From positions 124,001 to 188,000 of the forward strand of contig NZ_JSAK01000020.1 of assembly GCF_000802965.1 (NCBI RefSeq): DNA of 64,000 bases, given 5' to 3'. Shown here piece by piece: positions 17,486 to 25,735 of the stretch; positions within the stretch are counted from its first letter, which is position 1, and every line of letters begins with the position of its first letter. This DNA comes from Pseudomonas fluorescens. Lineage in GTDB: Bacteria; Pseudomonadota; Gammaproteobacteria; Pseudomonadales; Pseudomonadaceae. A model generated the notes under the pieces. That model ran no database searches. It worked only from the letters and a program-made list of their open reading frames with translations, and was not told the DNA's origin. A program made the translations under genes and the position numbers.

Positions 17486-18307
17486 ATGGACCGTTACGTC
17501 GTATTCGGTAACCCGATTGGCCACAGCAAATCGCCGTTGATTCATCGCCTGTTTGCCGAGCAGACCGCGCAGAAACTCGACTACAGCACTTCACTGGCAC
17601 CTCTTGACGACTTTTCCGGCTGTGCCCGGGCGTTTTTCCTCGAAGGTCGCGGGGCGAATGTGACGGTGCCGTTCAAGGAAGAGGCCTATCGCCTGGCCGA
17701 CACCCTGACTGCAAGGGCGCAACGGGCTGGCGCGGTGAACACCCTGAGCAAGCTCGAAGACGGCACGTTGTTGGGTGATAACACCGACGGTGCCGGTCTG
17801 GTGCGGGACCTGACGGTTAACGCCGGTTTCAGCCTCAAGGGCAAACGCATACTGCTGCTCGGTGCTGGCGGCGCGGTGCGCGGTGCGCTCGAACCGTTGC
17901 TGGCCGAGCAACCGGCGTCGGTGGTCATCGCCAACCGCACGGTGGACAAGGCCGAGTTGCTGGCGGAATTGTTCTGCGATCTGGGACCGGTATCGGCCAG
18001 CGGTTACGACTGGTTGCAGGAGTCGGTGGACCTGATCATCAATGCGACGTCCGCCAGTTTGTCGGGCGATGTGCCGCCGATTGCCACCAGCCTGATCGAA
18101 CCGGGCAAAACGGTGTGCTACGACATGATGTACGGCAAGGAGCCGACTTCATTCTGCCGCTGGGCCAGCGAGAATGGTGCAGCAGTGGCGATGGACGGCT
18201 TGGGAATGCTTGCCGAACAAGCGGCAGAGGCGTTTTTCCTGTGGCGCGGTGTGCGCCCGGATACGGCACCGGTACTGGCCGAACTGCGTCGGCAGTTGGC
18301 GCTGTAG
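17486..18307 (+). CDS. aroE: Shikimate dehydrogenase
   Basis: NADPH-dependent reduction of 3-dehydroshikimate in aromatic amino-acid synthesis. The 273-aa protein shows the substrate site NPIGHSKSPLIH, the catalytic Lys motif NVTVPFKE, the NADP motif LLGAGGAVRGAL and NRTVDKAELL (Arg favouring NADPH). The ATG at 17486 lies behind AGGTGAGG. Downstream is a REP doublet in the gap to the convergent SulP gene. Confidence 0.98.
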   Translation: MDRYVVFGNPIGHSKSPLIHRLFAEQTAQKLDYSTSLAPLDDFSGCARAFFLEGRGANVTVPFKEEAYRLADTLTARAQRAGAVNTLSKLEDGTLLGDNTDGAGLVRDLTVNAGFSLKGKRILLLGAGGAVRGALEPLLAEQPASVVIANRTVDKAELLAELFCDLGPVSASGYDWLQESVDLIINATSASLSGDVPPIATSLIEPGKTVCYDMMYGKEPTSFCRWASENGAAVAMDGLGMLAEQAAEAFFLWRGVRPDTAPVLAELRRQLAL

Positions 18308-18315
18308 GCTTTTTT

Positions 18316-18403
18316 GTGGCGAGGGAGCTTGCTCCCGCTCGGGTGCGCAGCGCCCGCAGATTTTTAGGGCTGCTGCGCAGCCCAGCGGGAGCGAGCTCGC
18401 CAC
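18316..18403. repeat. REP doublet (GTGGCGAGGGAGCTTGCTCCCGC family)
   Basis: Inverted pair in the convergent gap between aroE and the SulP gene. The right copy has diverged (GCGAGCTCGCCAC). Confidence 0.85.
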
Positions 18404-18435
18404 AGGGTTAGGCATATATCCCGCAGTGTGGTGTT

Positions 18436-20004
18436 TCAGTCCTCAAACCGAATCGGGCATTTCTCCGCCCCTTCGAGCTTGCGCAATTCCTCTACCACCT
18501 GCGGCCTCGCCCGGCGCAGGGTCAAACTGCGATTCTGGCGCAACAACCGCCGCGCTTCCTGATGCAGCATTTCAACCCCTGAATAGTCGATGAAGTTGAT
18601 CTGCTGCGCCTCGATCACCACCCGCGCACCGTGCATCCGTTGCAGGCGCACTTGCAGGTAATGGCTGGCGCCGAAAAAGATCGACCCGCCGACCCGCAGG
18701 ATGTCGTCATCGCCGTCGCGCACATGCTGAACCCGCGGTTGCGAGGTGCGCTTGAGGTAGAAGAACAGCGAGGCCAGCACGCCGGCGTAGATAGCGGTCT
18801 GCAACTCCAGCAGCAGCGTGGCTACACACGTCAGGGCCATGACCAGGAATTCGGCGCGGCTGACCCGCAGCAACGCGCGAATTGCGCGATGATCTACCAA
18901 GCCCCAGGCGATCAACAAAATGCTGCCAGCCATGGCCGGGATCGGAATGTGTGCGATCAGCTGCGCACCGAAAATCGCGAACAGCGCCACCCACAAGGCC
19001 GAAAAAATCCCCGCCAATGGCGAGCAGGCGCCCGCGTCGTAACTCAGGCCCGAACGGGTGAAGGAGCCGGCTGACAGCGACCCGGAAAAAAACGCACCGA
19101 CAATGTTGGACAAGCCCTGGGCTCGGACTTCCTGATTGGCATCGAGCAACTGTTGTGACCGCGCCGACAAGGAACGGGCAATCGACAGGCTGGTCACCAG
19201 CCCGAGCATGCCGACCGCCACGGCACTGGGCAGCAGGCGCAGGATCGTGTCGAGGTCCAGCGGCAGCGGGCTGAAGGGTGGCAACTTGCCGGCGAACGCG
19301 CTGACCAATTGCACGTGCCCGAACATCGAGGGCCACAGCCAGACCAGTAATGCGCCCAGCACCAAAGTCATCAACAGAGTTGGCCAGCGGGGCAACATCA
19401 GTTTCAGGATCACGCCGACCACGACGGTGGCGAGGCCCAATATCAGCGAAGGTTTGTCCACCTCGCCAAGGTGTTGGAACAGGGTAATGAAACTGTCCAA
19501 CGCGGTGGCCTGGCTGGGCAAATCCAGACCCAGCAGGTTCGGCAGTTGGCCGATGGCAATCACCACCGCCGCACCGAGGGTGAAGCCGAGCACCACTGAA
19601 TGAGAAACGAAATTCACCAGCGCGCCAAAGCGCAGCAGCCCCAGCAACCACTGGAAAATCCCGGCCAGCAACGTCAGCAGCAGGATCAAGGTGACGTAGT
19701 CCTGTGTCGCCGGAACGGCCAGGGGACTGACGCTGGCGTACAGGACAATCGAAATCGCGGCTGTAGGACCGCAGATCAAATGCCACGACGAGCCCCACAG
19801 ACAAGCGATCAACACCGGAATGATCGCCGCGTATAAGCCGTACTCGGGTGGGAGACCGGCAATCAGCGCGTAGGCAATGGATTGCGGCAACGCGAGAATC
19901 GCGCCACTGAGGCCGACGATCAGGTCCCGCCCGACACTGGCGCGGGTTTGCCGTGGTAACCATGTAAGGAACGGGAAGAGTGAATGGCGGCTGGGAAAGG
20001 CCAT
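18436..20004 (-). CDS. SulP-family anion permease with STAS domain
   Basis: Inner-membrane anion transporter of 522 aa. The SulP start is visible (LTWLPRQTRASVGRDLIVGLSGAILALPQSIAYALIAGLPPEY is at about residues 13-55), followed by roughly ten hydrophobic segments and a C-terminal STAS domain (about residues 420-510, IEAQQINFIDYSGVEMLHQEA). The start ATG at 20004 follows GAGAGGA. It lies downstream of betC-choX on the same strand, so the likely substrate is choline-O-sulfate, or the sulfate released from it; that is inferred from context only. A REP doublet separates it from choX, so it may have its own promoter. Confidence 0.9.
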   Translation of the reverse strand: MAFPSRHSLFPFLTWLPRQTRASVGRDLIVGLSGAILALPQSIAYALIAGLPPEYGLYAAIIPVLIACLWGSSWHLICGPTAAISIVLYASVSPLAVPATQDYVTLILLLTLLAGIFQWLLGLLRFGALVNFVSHSVVLGFTLGAAVVIAIGQLPNLLGLDLPSQATALDSFITLFQHLGEVDKPSLILGLATVVVGVILKLMLPRWPTLLMTLVLGALLVWLWPSMFGHVQLVSAFAGKLPPFSPLPLDLDTILRLLPSAVAVGMLGLVTSLSIARSLSARSQQLLDANQEVRAQGLSNIVGAFFSGSLSAGSFTRSGLSYDAGACSPLAGIFSALWVALFAIFGAQLIAHIPIPAMAGSILLIAWGLVDHRAIRALLRVSRAEFLVMALTCVATLLLELQTAIYAGVLASLFFYLKRTSQPRVQHVRDGDDDILRVGGSIFFGASHYLQVRLQRMHGARVVIEAQQINFIDYSGVEMLHQEARRLLRQNRSLTLRRARPQVVEELRKLEGAEKCPIRFED

Positions 20005-20111
20005 GGGTCCTCTCGGGCAGGATTTTGGCGCAAGGGTAGCAGGACGAAGCCAGCATTGTGTCCAGGGAGCTTGCTGTAATGAGCGAGCCTGGTGTGTTGA
20101 GGAGGCTTTGT

Positions 20112-20241
20112 GTGGCGAGGGAGCTTGCTCCCGCTGGAGTGCGTAGCGCTCCCAATCCGTTCAACGCGGTTTGCCAGCCTTACCGAGTTATCCGGATTTA
20201 CGTCTGCTAAGCAGTCGAGCGGGAGCAAGCTCCCTCGCCAC
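20112..20241. repeat. REP doublet (GTGGCGAGGGAGCTTGCTCCCGC family)
   Basis: Inverted pair between choX and the SulP gene, with a degraded extra half-copy at about 20065-20090. Confidence 0.85.
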
Positions 20242-20275
20242 AGGTAATCATTACCGTCCCTCAGGTAATCATTAC
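20241..20275. repeat. Short direct repeat of CAGGTAATCATTAC at the choX 3' end
   Basis: Two identical 14-bp copies (20241-20254 and 20262-20275) separated by 7 bp. The second overlaps the choX stop codon. Confidence 0.7.
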
Positions 20276-21192
20276 AACTTGGCTTTCACCGCAGGCAACG
20301 CATCCTTGCCGTCCACGGTCTTCACGCCGTCCAGCCATTTATCCAGCACCGCCGGGTTGGCCTTGATCCACGCCTTGGCCGCATCGGCATTGCTGACTTT
20401 CTTGTTCACCACCTCGGCCATGATGCTGTTCTCCATGTCCTGGGTGAAGCTCAGGTTGGTCAGCAGCTTGCCAACGTTCGGGCAGGCCTGTGCATAACCT
20501 TTGCGGGTCAGGGTGTAAACGCTGCCGGTGTCGCCGAAGTATTTCTCGCCGCCCTTCAGATAATGCATTTTCAGCTGTACGTTCATTGGGTGCGGGGTCC
20601 AGCCGAGGAAGGTGACGAATTTCTGCTTTTTCACCGCGCGGGACACTTCCGCCAGCATCGCCTGCTCGCTGGATTCCACCAGTTTCCACTGCCCCATGTC
20701 GAAATCGTTTTTCTTGATGATCTCTTGCAGCGAGATGTTCGCCGGTGCACCGGAGCCGATGCCGTAGATCTTGTGCTCGAACTTGTCGGCGAACTTGTTC
20801 AGGTCGGCAAAGTTATGCACACCCGCGTCCCACACGTAGTCCGGAACCGCAAGGGTGAACTCGGTGCCATCGAGGTTCTTCGCCAGTTGCGTAACGTCGC
20901 CCGTGGCCACGAACTTGTCGTAGAAACCCTGTTGCGCCGGCATCCAGTTACCCAGGAATACATCGACCTGGCCATCCTTCAACCCGCCAAAGGTGATCGG
21001 CACCGCGAGGGTGTCGACCTTGGCCTTGTAGCCCATGCCGTCCAGCAGAAACCCGGTGATGGCGTTGGTCGCGGCGATGTCGCTCCAGCCCGGATCGGCC
21101 ATTTTCACCGTTTCGCAGTTCTGATCGGCATACGCCGACGTGCTGCCCAGAGCCAATAGCCCGACCGTCAGTACTGTGGATAACCTTTGCAT
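20272..21192 (-). CDS. choX: Choline/betaine ABC transporter periplasmic binding protein (ChoX-like)
   Basis: Periplasmic solute-binding protein of the quaternary-amine (OpuAC) family, 306 aa. A signal peptide (RLSTVLTVGLLALGSTSAYA) precedes the mature chain, which begins DQNCETVKMADPGWSDIAATN. The start ATG at 21192 has the ribosome site AGGGGAAG. The gene follows betC by 16 bp, so the two form an operon. No permease or ATPase partner is present, so it must share one encoded elsewhere or work with another carrier. Ligand: choline or choline-O-sulfate, inferred. Confidence 0.9.
   Translation of the reverse strand: MQRLSTVLTVGLLALGSTSAYADQNCETVKMADPGWSDIAATNAITGFLLDGMGYKAKVDTLAVPITFGGLKDGQVDVFLGNWMPAQQGFYDKFVATGDVTQLAKNLDGTEFTLAVPDYVWDAGVHNFADLNKFADKFEHKIYGIGSGAPANISLQEIIKKNDFDMGQWKLVESSEQAMLAEVSRAVKKQKFVTFLGWTPHPMNVQLKMHYLKGGEKYFGDTGSVYTLTRKGYAQACPNVGKLLTNLSFTQDMENSIMAEVVNKKVSNADAAKAWIKANPAVLDKWLDGVKTVDGKDALPAVKAKL
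21175..21183 (-). other. DnaA box
   Basis: TGTGGATAA inside the signal-peptide codons of choX. Confidence 0.65.
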
Positions 21193-21208
21193 GAACTTCC
21201 CCTTAACA

Positions 21209-22723
21209 TTATTGGTTTTGGCAGGGTTGTGGATAACGTGCTTTACGCTCCAGGTCATCGAGGTCGATGTGGTTGCGCATGTATTGCTGACTGGCGTCCA
21301 CCAGCGGCTGGTGATCCCAGCTCTTCAGCTTGCCGATGGTCAGGGCATCGGCGACGAAGCGTCGGCGCCGCTGGCTCGCGAGCACCTGTTGATGGATCGC
21401 TGGAATGTCCCATTTGGCCCGCGCCTCGGCGAGAAAATCGTCGAATAGCCGACGATGTTGCGGCGACTGGCTGAGTTCTTCCAGTTCGCGCGGGTCATTG
21501 TGTACATCGAAGAGTAGGCAAGGGTCGTCTTCGCTGTAGATGAATTTGTAAGCGCCACGGCGAATCATCATCAACGGGCTGATAGTGCCTTCAGCCATAT
21601 ATTCGCCGAACACTTCGTCGTGACCGCCCTGCCCTTGCAGATGCGGCACCAGCGAACGGCCGTCGAGTGGCAGGCCCGGCTCAAGGGAGCCGCCCGCCAG
21701 TTCCACAAAGGTCGGCAACAGGTCCGCGGTGGAGACCGAAGCGCTGACCCGGCCAGCGCCAAATTGTCCTGGCGCACTTATCAACAGGGGAACCCGCGCT
21801 GCCATTTCATACCAATGCATTTTGTACCAGAGCCCACGTTCGCCGAGCATGTCGCCGTGGTCGCCGGAGAACACGATGATGGTGTCATCGATCAGCCCGG
21901 TATCTTCGAGTGTTTGCAGAAGTTTGCCGACGTTGCTATCGATATAGCTGCAAGCTCCGAAATAAGCGCGGCGCGCATCACGAATCTTATCCACAGGCAG
22001 CGGTTTATCCCAAAGGTCATAAACCTTGAGCAGGCGCTGGGAATGCGGATCCAGGTCGTGCTGGTTTGGCGTTGTAGGCAAAGGGATATCGGCATCGTCG
22101 TACATGTCCCAGAAAGCCTTGGGAATGGTGTACGGGTCGTGTGGGTGAGTCATCGAAACGGTCAGGCAGAACGGCTGGTCGCCATCCTCGCGAATGTGAT
22201 CGAACAGGTATTGCTGGGCCTTGAACACCACCTCTTCGTCGAAATCCAGTTGATTGGTGCGCACGCACGGTCCGGCTTGCAACACCGATGACATGTTGTG
22301 GTACCAGGTCGGGCGCACATCCGGCTCATCCCAGTTCACCGCCCAGCCATAGTCGGCCGGGTAGATGTCGCTGGTCAGGCGTTCTTCATAGCCGTGTAAC
22401 TGGTCAGGGCCGCAGAAATGCATCTTGCCCGACAGCGCGGTGCGGTAACCGAGGCGTCGCAGGTAATGGGCATAAGTCGGCACGTCGGCAGGGAAATCGG
22501 CTGCGTTGTCGTAGGCGCCGATCTTGCTCGGCAACTGGCCGCTGACCAGGGTAAAGCGCGACGGCGCGCACAGTGGACTGTTGCAATAAGCGGCGTCGAA
22601 CACCACGCCTTGGGCGGCGAGGCGACTGAGATTCGGGAGTTTGATCGGCGAAGAACCGTAGAACGGCAACATTGGCGCGGCCATCTGATCGGCCATGATG
22701 AAAAGAATATTCTTGCGCTTCAT
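21209..22723 (-). CDS. betC: Choline-sulfatase
   Basis: Hydrolyses choline-O-sulfate to choline and sulfate, feeding glycine betaine and sulfur supply. The 504-aa protein begins KRKNILFIMADQMAAP (metal-binding Asp in MADQ). The sulfatase signature is CAPSR at residues 52-56, in which Cys52 would be matured to formylglycine, followed by SGQLPSKIGAY and GKMHFCGPDQLHG. The HDPYTIP and GDHGDMLGERGLWYK metal-site motifs are intact. The ATG at 22723 gives the usual family start; another in-frame ATG lies 18 bp upstream and neither has a clear ribosome site. It is divergent from its LysR regulator. Confidence 0.96.
   Translation of the reverse strand: MKRKNILFIMADQMAAPMLPFYGSSPIKLPNLSRLAAQGVVFDAAYCNSPLCAPSRFTLVSGQLPSKIGAYDNAADFPADVPTYAHYLRRLGYRTALSGKMHFCGPDQLHGYEERLTSDIYPADYGWAVNWDEPDVRPTWYHNMSSVLQAGPCVRTNQLDFDEEVVFKAQQYLFDHIREDGDQPFCLTVSMTHPHDPYTIPKAFWDMYDDADIPLPTTPNQHDLDPHSQRLLKVYDLWDKPLPVDKIRDARRAYFGACSYIDSNVGKLLQTLEDTGLIDDTIIVFSGDHGDMLGERGLWYKMHWYEMAARVPLLISAPGQFGAGRVSASVSTADLLPTFVELAGGSLEPGLPLDGRSLVPHLQGQGGHDEVFGEYMAEGTISPLMMIRRGAYKFIYSEDDPCLLFDVHNDPRELEELSQSPQHRRLFDDFLAEARAKWDIPAIHQQVLASQRRRRFVADALTIGKLKSWDHQPLVDASQQYMRNHIDLDDLERKARYPQPCQNQ
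21228..21236 (-). other. DnaA box
   Basis: TGTGGATAA near the 3' end of betC, 45 bp from the box in choX. Confidence 0.65.
21987..21995 (+). other. DnaA box
   Basis: Perfect TTATCCACA inside betC. Confidence 0.65.
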
Positions 22724-22837
22724 GTGATCGCGGCATTCCATAGTGAATATTTATGCGAGAGTGCTGCGATTGAGCATGGATTCCGCACAGTTTGCGGTAA
22801 AGCCCATGCGCGGCAATGACTAGGATAAGCACAGCTT

Positions 22838-23788
22838 ATGTATGACGCCCTCGGTGACCTGTCCCTGGATTTGCTTCGCGCCTTTGAAGCTGCCGCCCGC
22901 CAACGCAGCTTCACTGCGGCAGCCGTTGAGTTGGGCACGACGCAACCGGCCATCAGCCAGCAGATCAAACGGCTGGAAGAACAGTTGGCGACACGATTGT
23001 TCGACCGAATCTATCGCGGCATCGAATTGACCGAGGCCGGAATGATCCTTTTCGAGCAGGTTCAGCTCGGTTTGCAGAACATCGACGCCGGTTTGAGTGC
23101 GATTAGTGCACAGCAACAGCATGAGGTGCTGCAAGTCGCTACCGACTTTGCCTTCGCCGCCTATTGGCTGATGCCGCGCCTGCATCGCTTTCATGCGGCC
23201 AATCCGCAAGTGGATGTCAGCCTGGTCACCAGCGAGCGCAGCCACAACATGCTGCGGACCGATATCGACGTGGCCGTATTGTTCGGTGATGGCCGCTTCA
23301 AGCAGGGGGAAAGTCATTGGTTGTTCAGCGAAGAAGTGTTCCCGGTTTGCAGCCCACAGTTATTGAGCGAGCGTCCCCTGCCCTTGCCTGCCAAAGCTTT
23401 ACTGGAGCTGCCACTGCTGCACCTGCGCGGGGAGAACAGCAGTAACTGGTTCGACTGGAGTGGCGTGTTTCGCGAGTTGGGAATCACGTCGCCCCCGGCT
23501 CCGGGCCAGTTGCGCTTCGATAATTACACCTTGTTGATTCAGGCCGCGATTGGTGGTCAGGGCGTGGCCATCGGTTGGCGGCACCTTGTGGATAACTTGC
23601 TGGCGCAAGGTTTGTTGTGTCGACCGATTGCTGAAACGGTGATTTCCCGGCTCGGTTATTACGTGGTTTTGCCCCAGCGCAAACGGCGTGGCGCGTTGAT
23701 TCAGCAATTTGTTGATTGGTTGATGGCGGAGCAGGCCAGCAGTGCGCAATCGGTGACGGGGTTGTCGTTTCCTTCGATTGCGGTTTGA
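22838..23788 (+). CDS. LysR-type regulator of choline-sulfate use
   Basis: A 316-aa transcription factor with an N-terminal winged HTH (LRAFEAAARQRSFTAAAVELGTTQPAISQQIKRLEE) and a LysR substrate-binding domain. It is divergent from betC across 114 bp, the classic layout for control of betC-choX, with choline-O-sulfate or a breakdown product as probable co-inducer (inferred). The family resembles the choline-sulfate utilisation regulators (BetR type). A DnaA box lies in its 3' third. Confidence 0.9.
   Translation: MYDALGDLSLDLLRAFEAAARQRSFTAAAVELGTTQPAISQQIKRLEEQLATRLFDRIYRGIELTEAGMILFEQVQLGLQNIDAGLSAISAQQQHEVLQVATDFAFAAYWLMPRLHRFHAANPQVDVSLVTSERSHNMLRTDIDVAVLFGDGRFKQGESHWLFSEEVFPVCSPQLLSERPLPLPAKALLELPLLHLRGENSSNWFDWSGVFRELGITSPPAPGQLRFDNYTLLIQAAIGGQGVAIGWRHLVDNLLAQGLLCRPIAETVISRLGYYVVLPQRKRRGALIQQFVDWLMAEQASSAQSVTGLSFPSIAV
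23587..23595 (-). other. DnaA box
   Basis: TGTGGATAA inside the LysR gene. It is the last box of the dense left-hand cluster. Confidence 0.65.
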
Positions 23789-23794
23789 AAGGTC

Positions 23795-23853
23795 AAAAGA
23801 TCGTCCGAACGCGGCCCGAGCCTTCGGCAGCTCCTACAGGGATGCGATCTTTT
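23795..23853. repeat. REP-like element (AAAAGATCG...GCGATCTTTT)
   Basis: An imperfect inverted copy of the GCAGCTCCTACAGG/GATCTTTT family between two convergent genes. Confidence 0.65.
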
Positions 23854-23858
23854 ACTGG

Positions 23859-24518
23859 TTATGAAGTCGCAACAAAATTCACATGCTCACCGACATGCAG
23901 GTTGAGATGCAGCTCATCAGCGATCCCCACCGCCGTGCGAGCCAGACGCGCGAGCGGCTCGGCCAGCCCCGGCTCAAGGTTGCCGCCGATCTGACTGAAA
24001 TGCTCAATGGTCAATCCCGGCACTCCACGCGGGGCGTTCACCATCGTCCAGTGCAAGGCACTGCTTTGCAGCGCTTCGCGAATTTCTTCGGCAGCGTGAC
24101 GTTGCAACCCGTCCTCAATCTCTGGATCGTCCAGGACCTCGAAATCCCCCACCAGAAACAACCGTGCGATACCCGCCGCTTGCATGCCTTCAATCAACGC
24201 GTCCACCGCCAGCACCTGCTCGACCGGGCCGGGGATGATGGTTTTTTCCACGTACTCACTGTTGAATGGCAACCCTGGTGCGTCCAGCAAACAAATGACT
24301 GCCGAGCTGCCGGCTACGCTTTGCTTCACCCGCTCAGCCTCGAACAGGTCGCCGGTCTTGGTGCGCAAACCCGGACGCGGCGCCAATGCCGTCAAGTCAT
24401 CGAGAATGGCGATTACTTCATGTTGGCGCCGAAGCATTTCAGCCATCAGCGCACTGCCCAGGCTACTCATGGCACCATAAAGCACCACTTTCACCACCGG
24501 CGTTTCGGCGTTTTTCAT
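23859..24518 (-). CDS. NAD(P)-dependent oxidoreductase, NAD(P)H-binding fold
   Basis: A 219-aa atypical short-chain dehydrogenase-like protein (NAD(P)H-binding, NmrA/YwnB type). The dinucleotide-binding N-terminus is VKVVLYGAMSSLGSALMAEML, a diverged GxxGxxG. GDLFEAERVKQSVAGSSAVIC and ALHWTMVNAPRGVPG follow the family pattern. No classical YxxxK catalytic pair is seen. Substrate unknown. It is divergent from the dioxygenase-like gene. Confidence 0.82.
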   Translation of the reverse strand: MKNAETPVVKVVLYGAMSSLGSALMAEMLRRQHEVIAILDDLTALAPRPGLRTKTGDLFEAERVKQSVAGSSAVICLLDAPGLPFNSEYVEKTIIPGPVEQVLAVDALIEGMQAAGIARLFLVGDFEVLDDPEIEDGLQRHAAEEIREALQSSALHWTMVNAPRGVPGLTIEHFSQIGGNLEPGLAEPLARLARTAVGIADELHLNLHVGEHVNFVATS

Positions 24519-24603
24519 GGCTGAACTCCCTTGTTTTCATGCGTATATGTCGTGTGACATGCACGGAACGATAAGGGTTCGACTGAGTTTTAGAGGGATT
24601 CAC

Positions 24604-25035
24604 ATGCACCGGATCAAGGGCTATCACGCTCATGTCTATTTCGATGCCAGCACGATTGATCAGGCGCGGGCGCTGTGTGAGCAAGCGGCGCAGTTGTTCC
24701 CGCTGAAGATGGGCCGCGTTCATGAGCGACCGGTCGGGCCACACCCGGACTGGAGCTGCCAACTGGCCTTCGGCCCGGAGCTGATCGGCGACGTGCTGCC
24801 GTGGCTGGCGCTCAACCGCAAGGGTTTGGTGGTGTTCCTGCACCCGGATACCGGCGACGATTTGCTCGACCACAGCGAGCACGCGATCTGGATGGGCGCG
24901 GTTCGACCGTTGAACCTGTCTATTTTTGATCAGATGGTTTCTTCGGCCTCGCCGGGCAAGTGCTCGTCCAGGTGCAGCCACGGCAAGCGGCTGTCGGTCC
25001 AGATGTGGCGCTCGGCGGGTGCCTGTTCGGGGTGA
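24604..25035 (+). CDS. DOPA 4,5-dioxygenase family protein with a C-terminal extension
   Basis: A small extradiol-dioxygenase-like protein of 143 aa. The family core is HRIKGYHAHVYFDASTID (His metal ligands), VGPHPDWSCQLAF, VFLHPDTGDDLLDHSEHAIWMG and then VRPLNLSIF, where proteins of this family normally stop within a few residues. Here the frame continues about 35 residues (DQMVSSASPGKC onward) through the opposite-strand GFA gene, overlapping it by 106 bp. The tail is Cys/Ser/Arg-rich and looks like antisense reading of GFA, so it is probably a lost stop codon. Confidence 0.8.
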   Translation: MHRIKGYHAHVYFDASTIDQARALCEQAAQLFPLKMGRVHERPVGPHPDWSCQLAFGPELIGDVLPWLALNRKGLVVFLHPDTGDDLLDHSEHAIWMGAVRPLNLSIFDQMVSSASPGKCSSRCSHGKRLSVQMWRSAGACSG

Positions 25036-25331
25036 TCGAGGGTGGCGACGGTGACGTCGATACTTTCAGGGCTCAGATCTGTCACCAGCGCCAGTTGCGC
25101 CCCACAGTGACCGCAGAAATATCGTGCGCAGGTTGACGAAGAGTCGTACCGCGCCGGTGTCCCGGCCAGCCATTGAAAGGCGATTGCCGGGACGGTGATC
25201 CAGGTGGTCACGATCCCGCCGCTGACTCGCCGGCAAATCGAGCAATGGCAGTGGGCAATGTCGTGCAAGGGTCCGCTGAATTGATAGCGCAGTTGCCCGC
25301 AGTGGCAGCCGCCTGTATGAAATTTGACCAT
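24930..25331 (-). CDS. GFA-family protein (glutathione-dependent formaldehyde-activating enzyme-like)
   Basis: A 133-aa protein with the CENP-V/GFA zinc fold: GGCHCGQLRY, HCHCSICRR and CARYFCGHCGAQL supply the Cys ligands of two zinc sites. The ATG at 25331 sits 7 nt after AGGAGG, so longer upstream starts, which run into a REP element, are rejected. Many members have no proven formaldehyde activity, so the substrate is open. Its 3' end overlaps the dioxygenase-like gene in antisense. Confidence 0.88.
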   Translation of the reverse strand: MVKFHTGGCHCGQLRYQFSGPLHDIAHCHCSICRRVSGGIVTTWITVPAIAFQWLAGTPARYDSSSTCARYFCGHCGAQLALVTDLSPESIDVTVATLDHPEQAPAERHIWTDSRLPWLHLDEHLPGEAEETI

Positions 25332-25357
25332 GCCCATTCCTCCTGATGCGTATGCCC

Positions 25358-25444
25358 CTGTAGGAGCTGCCGAAGGCTGCGATCTTTTGACTTTGATTTT
25401 TAGAAGCAAGATCAAAAGATCGCAGCCTTCGGCAGCTCCTACAG
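25358..25444. repeat. REP doublet (CTGTAGGAGCTGCCGAAGGCTGCGATCTTTTG family)
   Basis: Two near-perfect inverted copies of about 33 bp with a 20-bp spacer; they can form a long hairpin. The doublet sits between the divergent GFA and citrate transporter genes. Confidence 0.9.
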
Positions 25445-25511
25445 GGATCCGTGCCGCGACGCCAATCCGATGTGCGCTAGCTTGTGCGCGAAGACCTCAA
25501 CTCGCTCCGAC

Positions 25512-25563
25512 GACCGGTCGCACATCCGGTCAATGCTTTCACCAGCGAAAGCTGGCTGAAAGC
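25512..25563 (+). promoter_or_regulatory. Two stem-loops in the leader of the citrate transporter gene
   Basis: First stem GACCGG/CCGGTC (25512-25531, 8-nt loop). Second stem GCTTTC-A-CCAGC / GCTGG-CT-GAAAGC closed by a GAAA tetraloop (25535-25563). Together with the leader ORF and the C-rich tract downstream they suggest a regulated 5' leader. No known riboswitch class is recognised. Confidence 0.45.
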
Positions 25564-25666
25564 TTCCCCGATTAGGATCGCCCTCACTGCCGGCAACAGA
25601 CCGGTTGGCCAATGCCAGCGTTTTATCGCTCGCACAGCCCATTTAACAACAACAATGGTGATTCTG

Positions 25667-25735
25667 ATGTCCTCTACTACCCGCCGCTACGCTGCAACTC
25701 CGCCCGTACGCCTCGTGCTTCCCGTTCTGCGCTGA
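25667..25735 (+). CDS. Putative 22-aa leader peptide upstream of the citrate transporter
   Basis: A short ORF (MSSTTRRYAATPPVRLVLPVLR is at 25667-25735; an in-frame ATG at 25655 gives 26 aa). GGTGAT, complementary to the 16S rRNA tail, stands 4 nt before the ATG. The peptide is rich in Arg and Pro, with three Pro and five Arg. It ends 50 bp before the transporter start, inside a strongly C-rich, G-poor tract (about 25675-25775). It may act as a translation sensor, but coding is unproven. Confidence 0.35.
   Translation: MSSTTRRYAATPPVRLVLPVLR

Noticed and set aside
18316..18403. CRISPR-like repeat reading of REP elements
   Set aside because: Copies are inverted, dispersed and without uniform spacers; no cas genes.
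25439..25642. 67-aa minus ORF in the leader of the citrate transporter
   Set aside because: No ribosome site, no similarity, and it overlaps the REP and hairpin elements.
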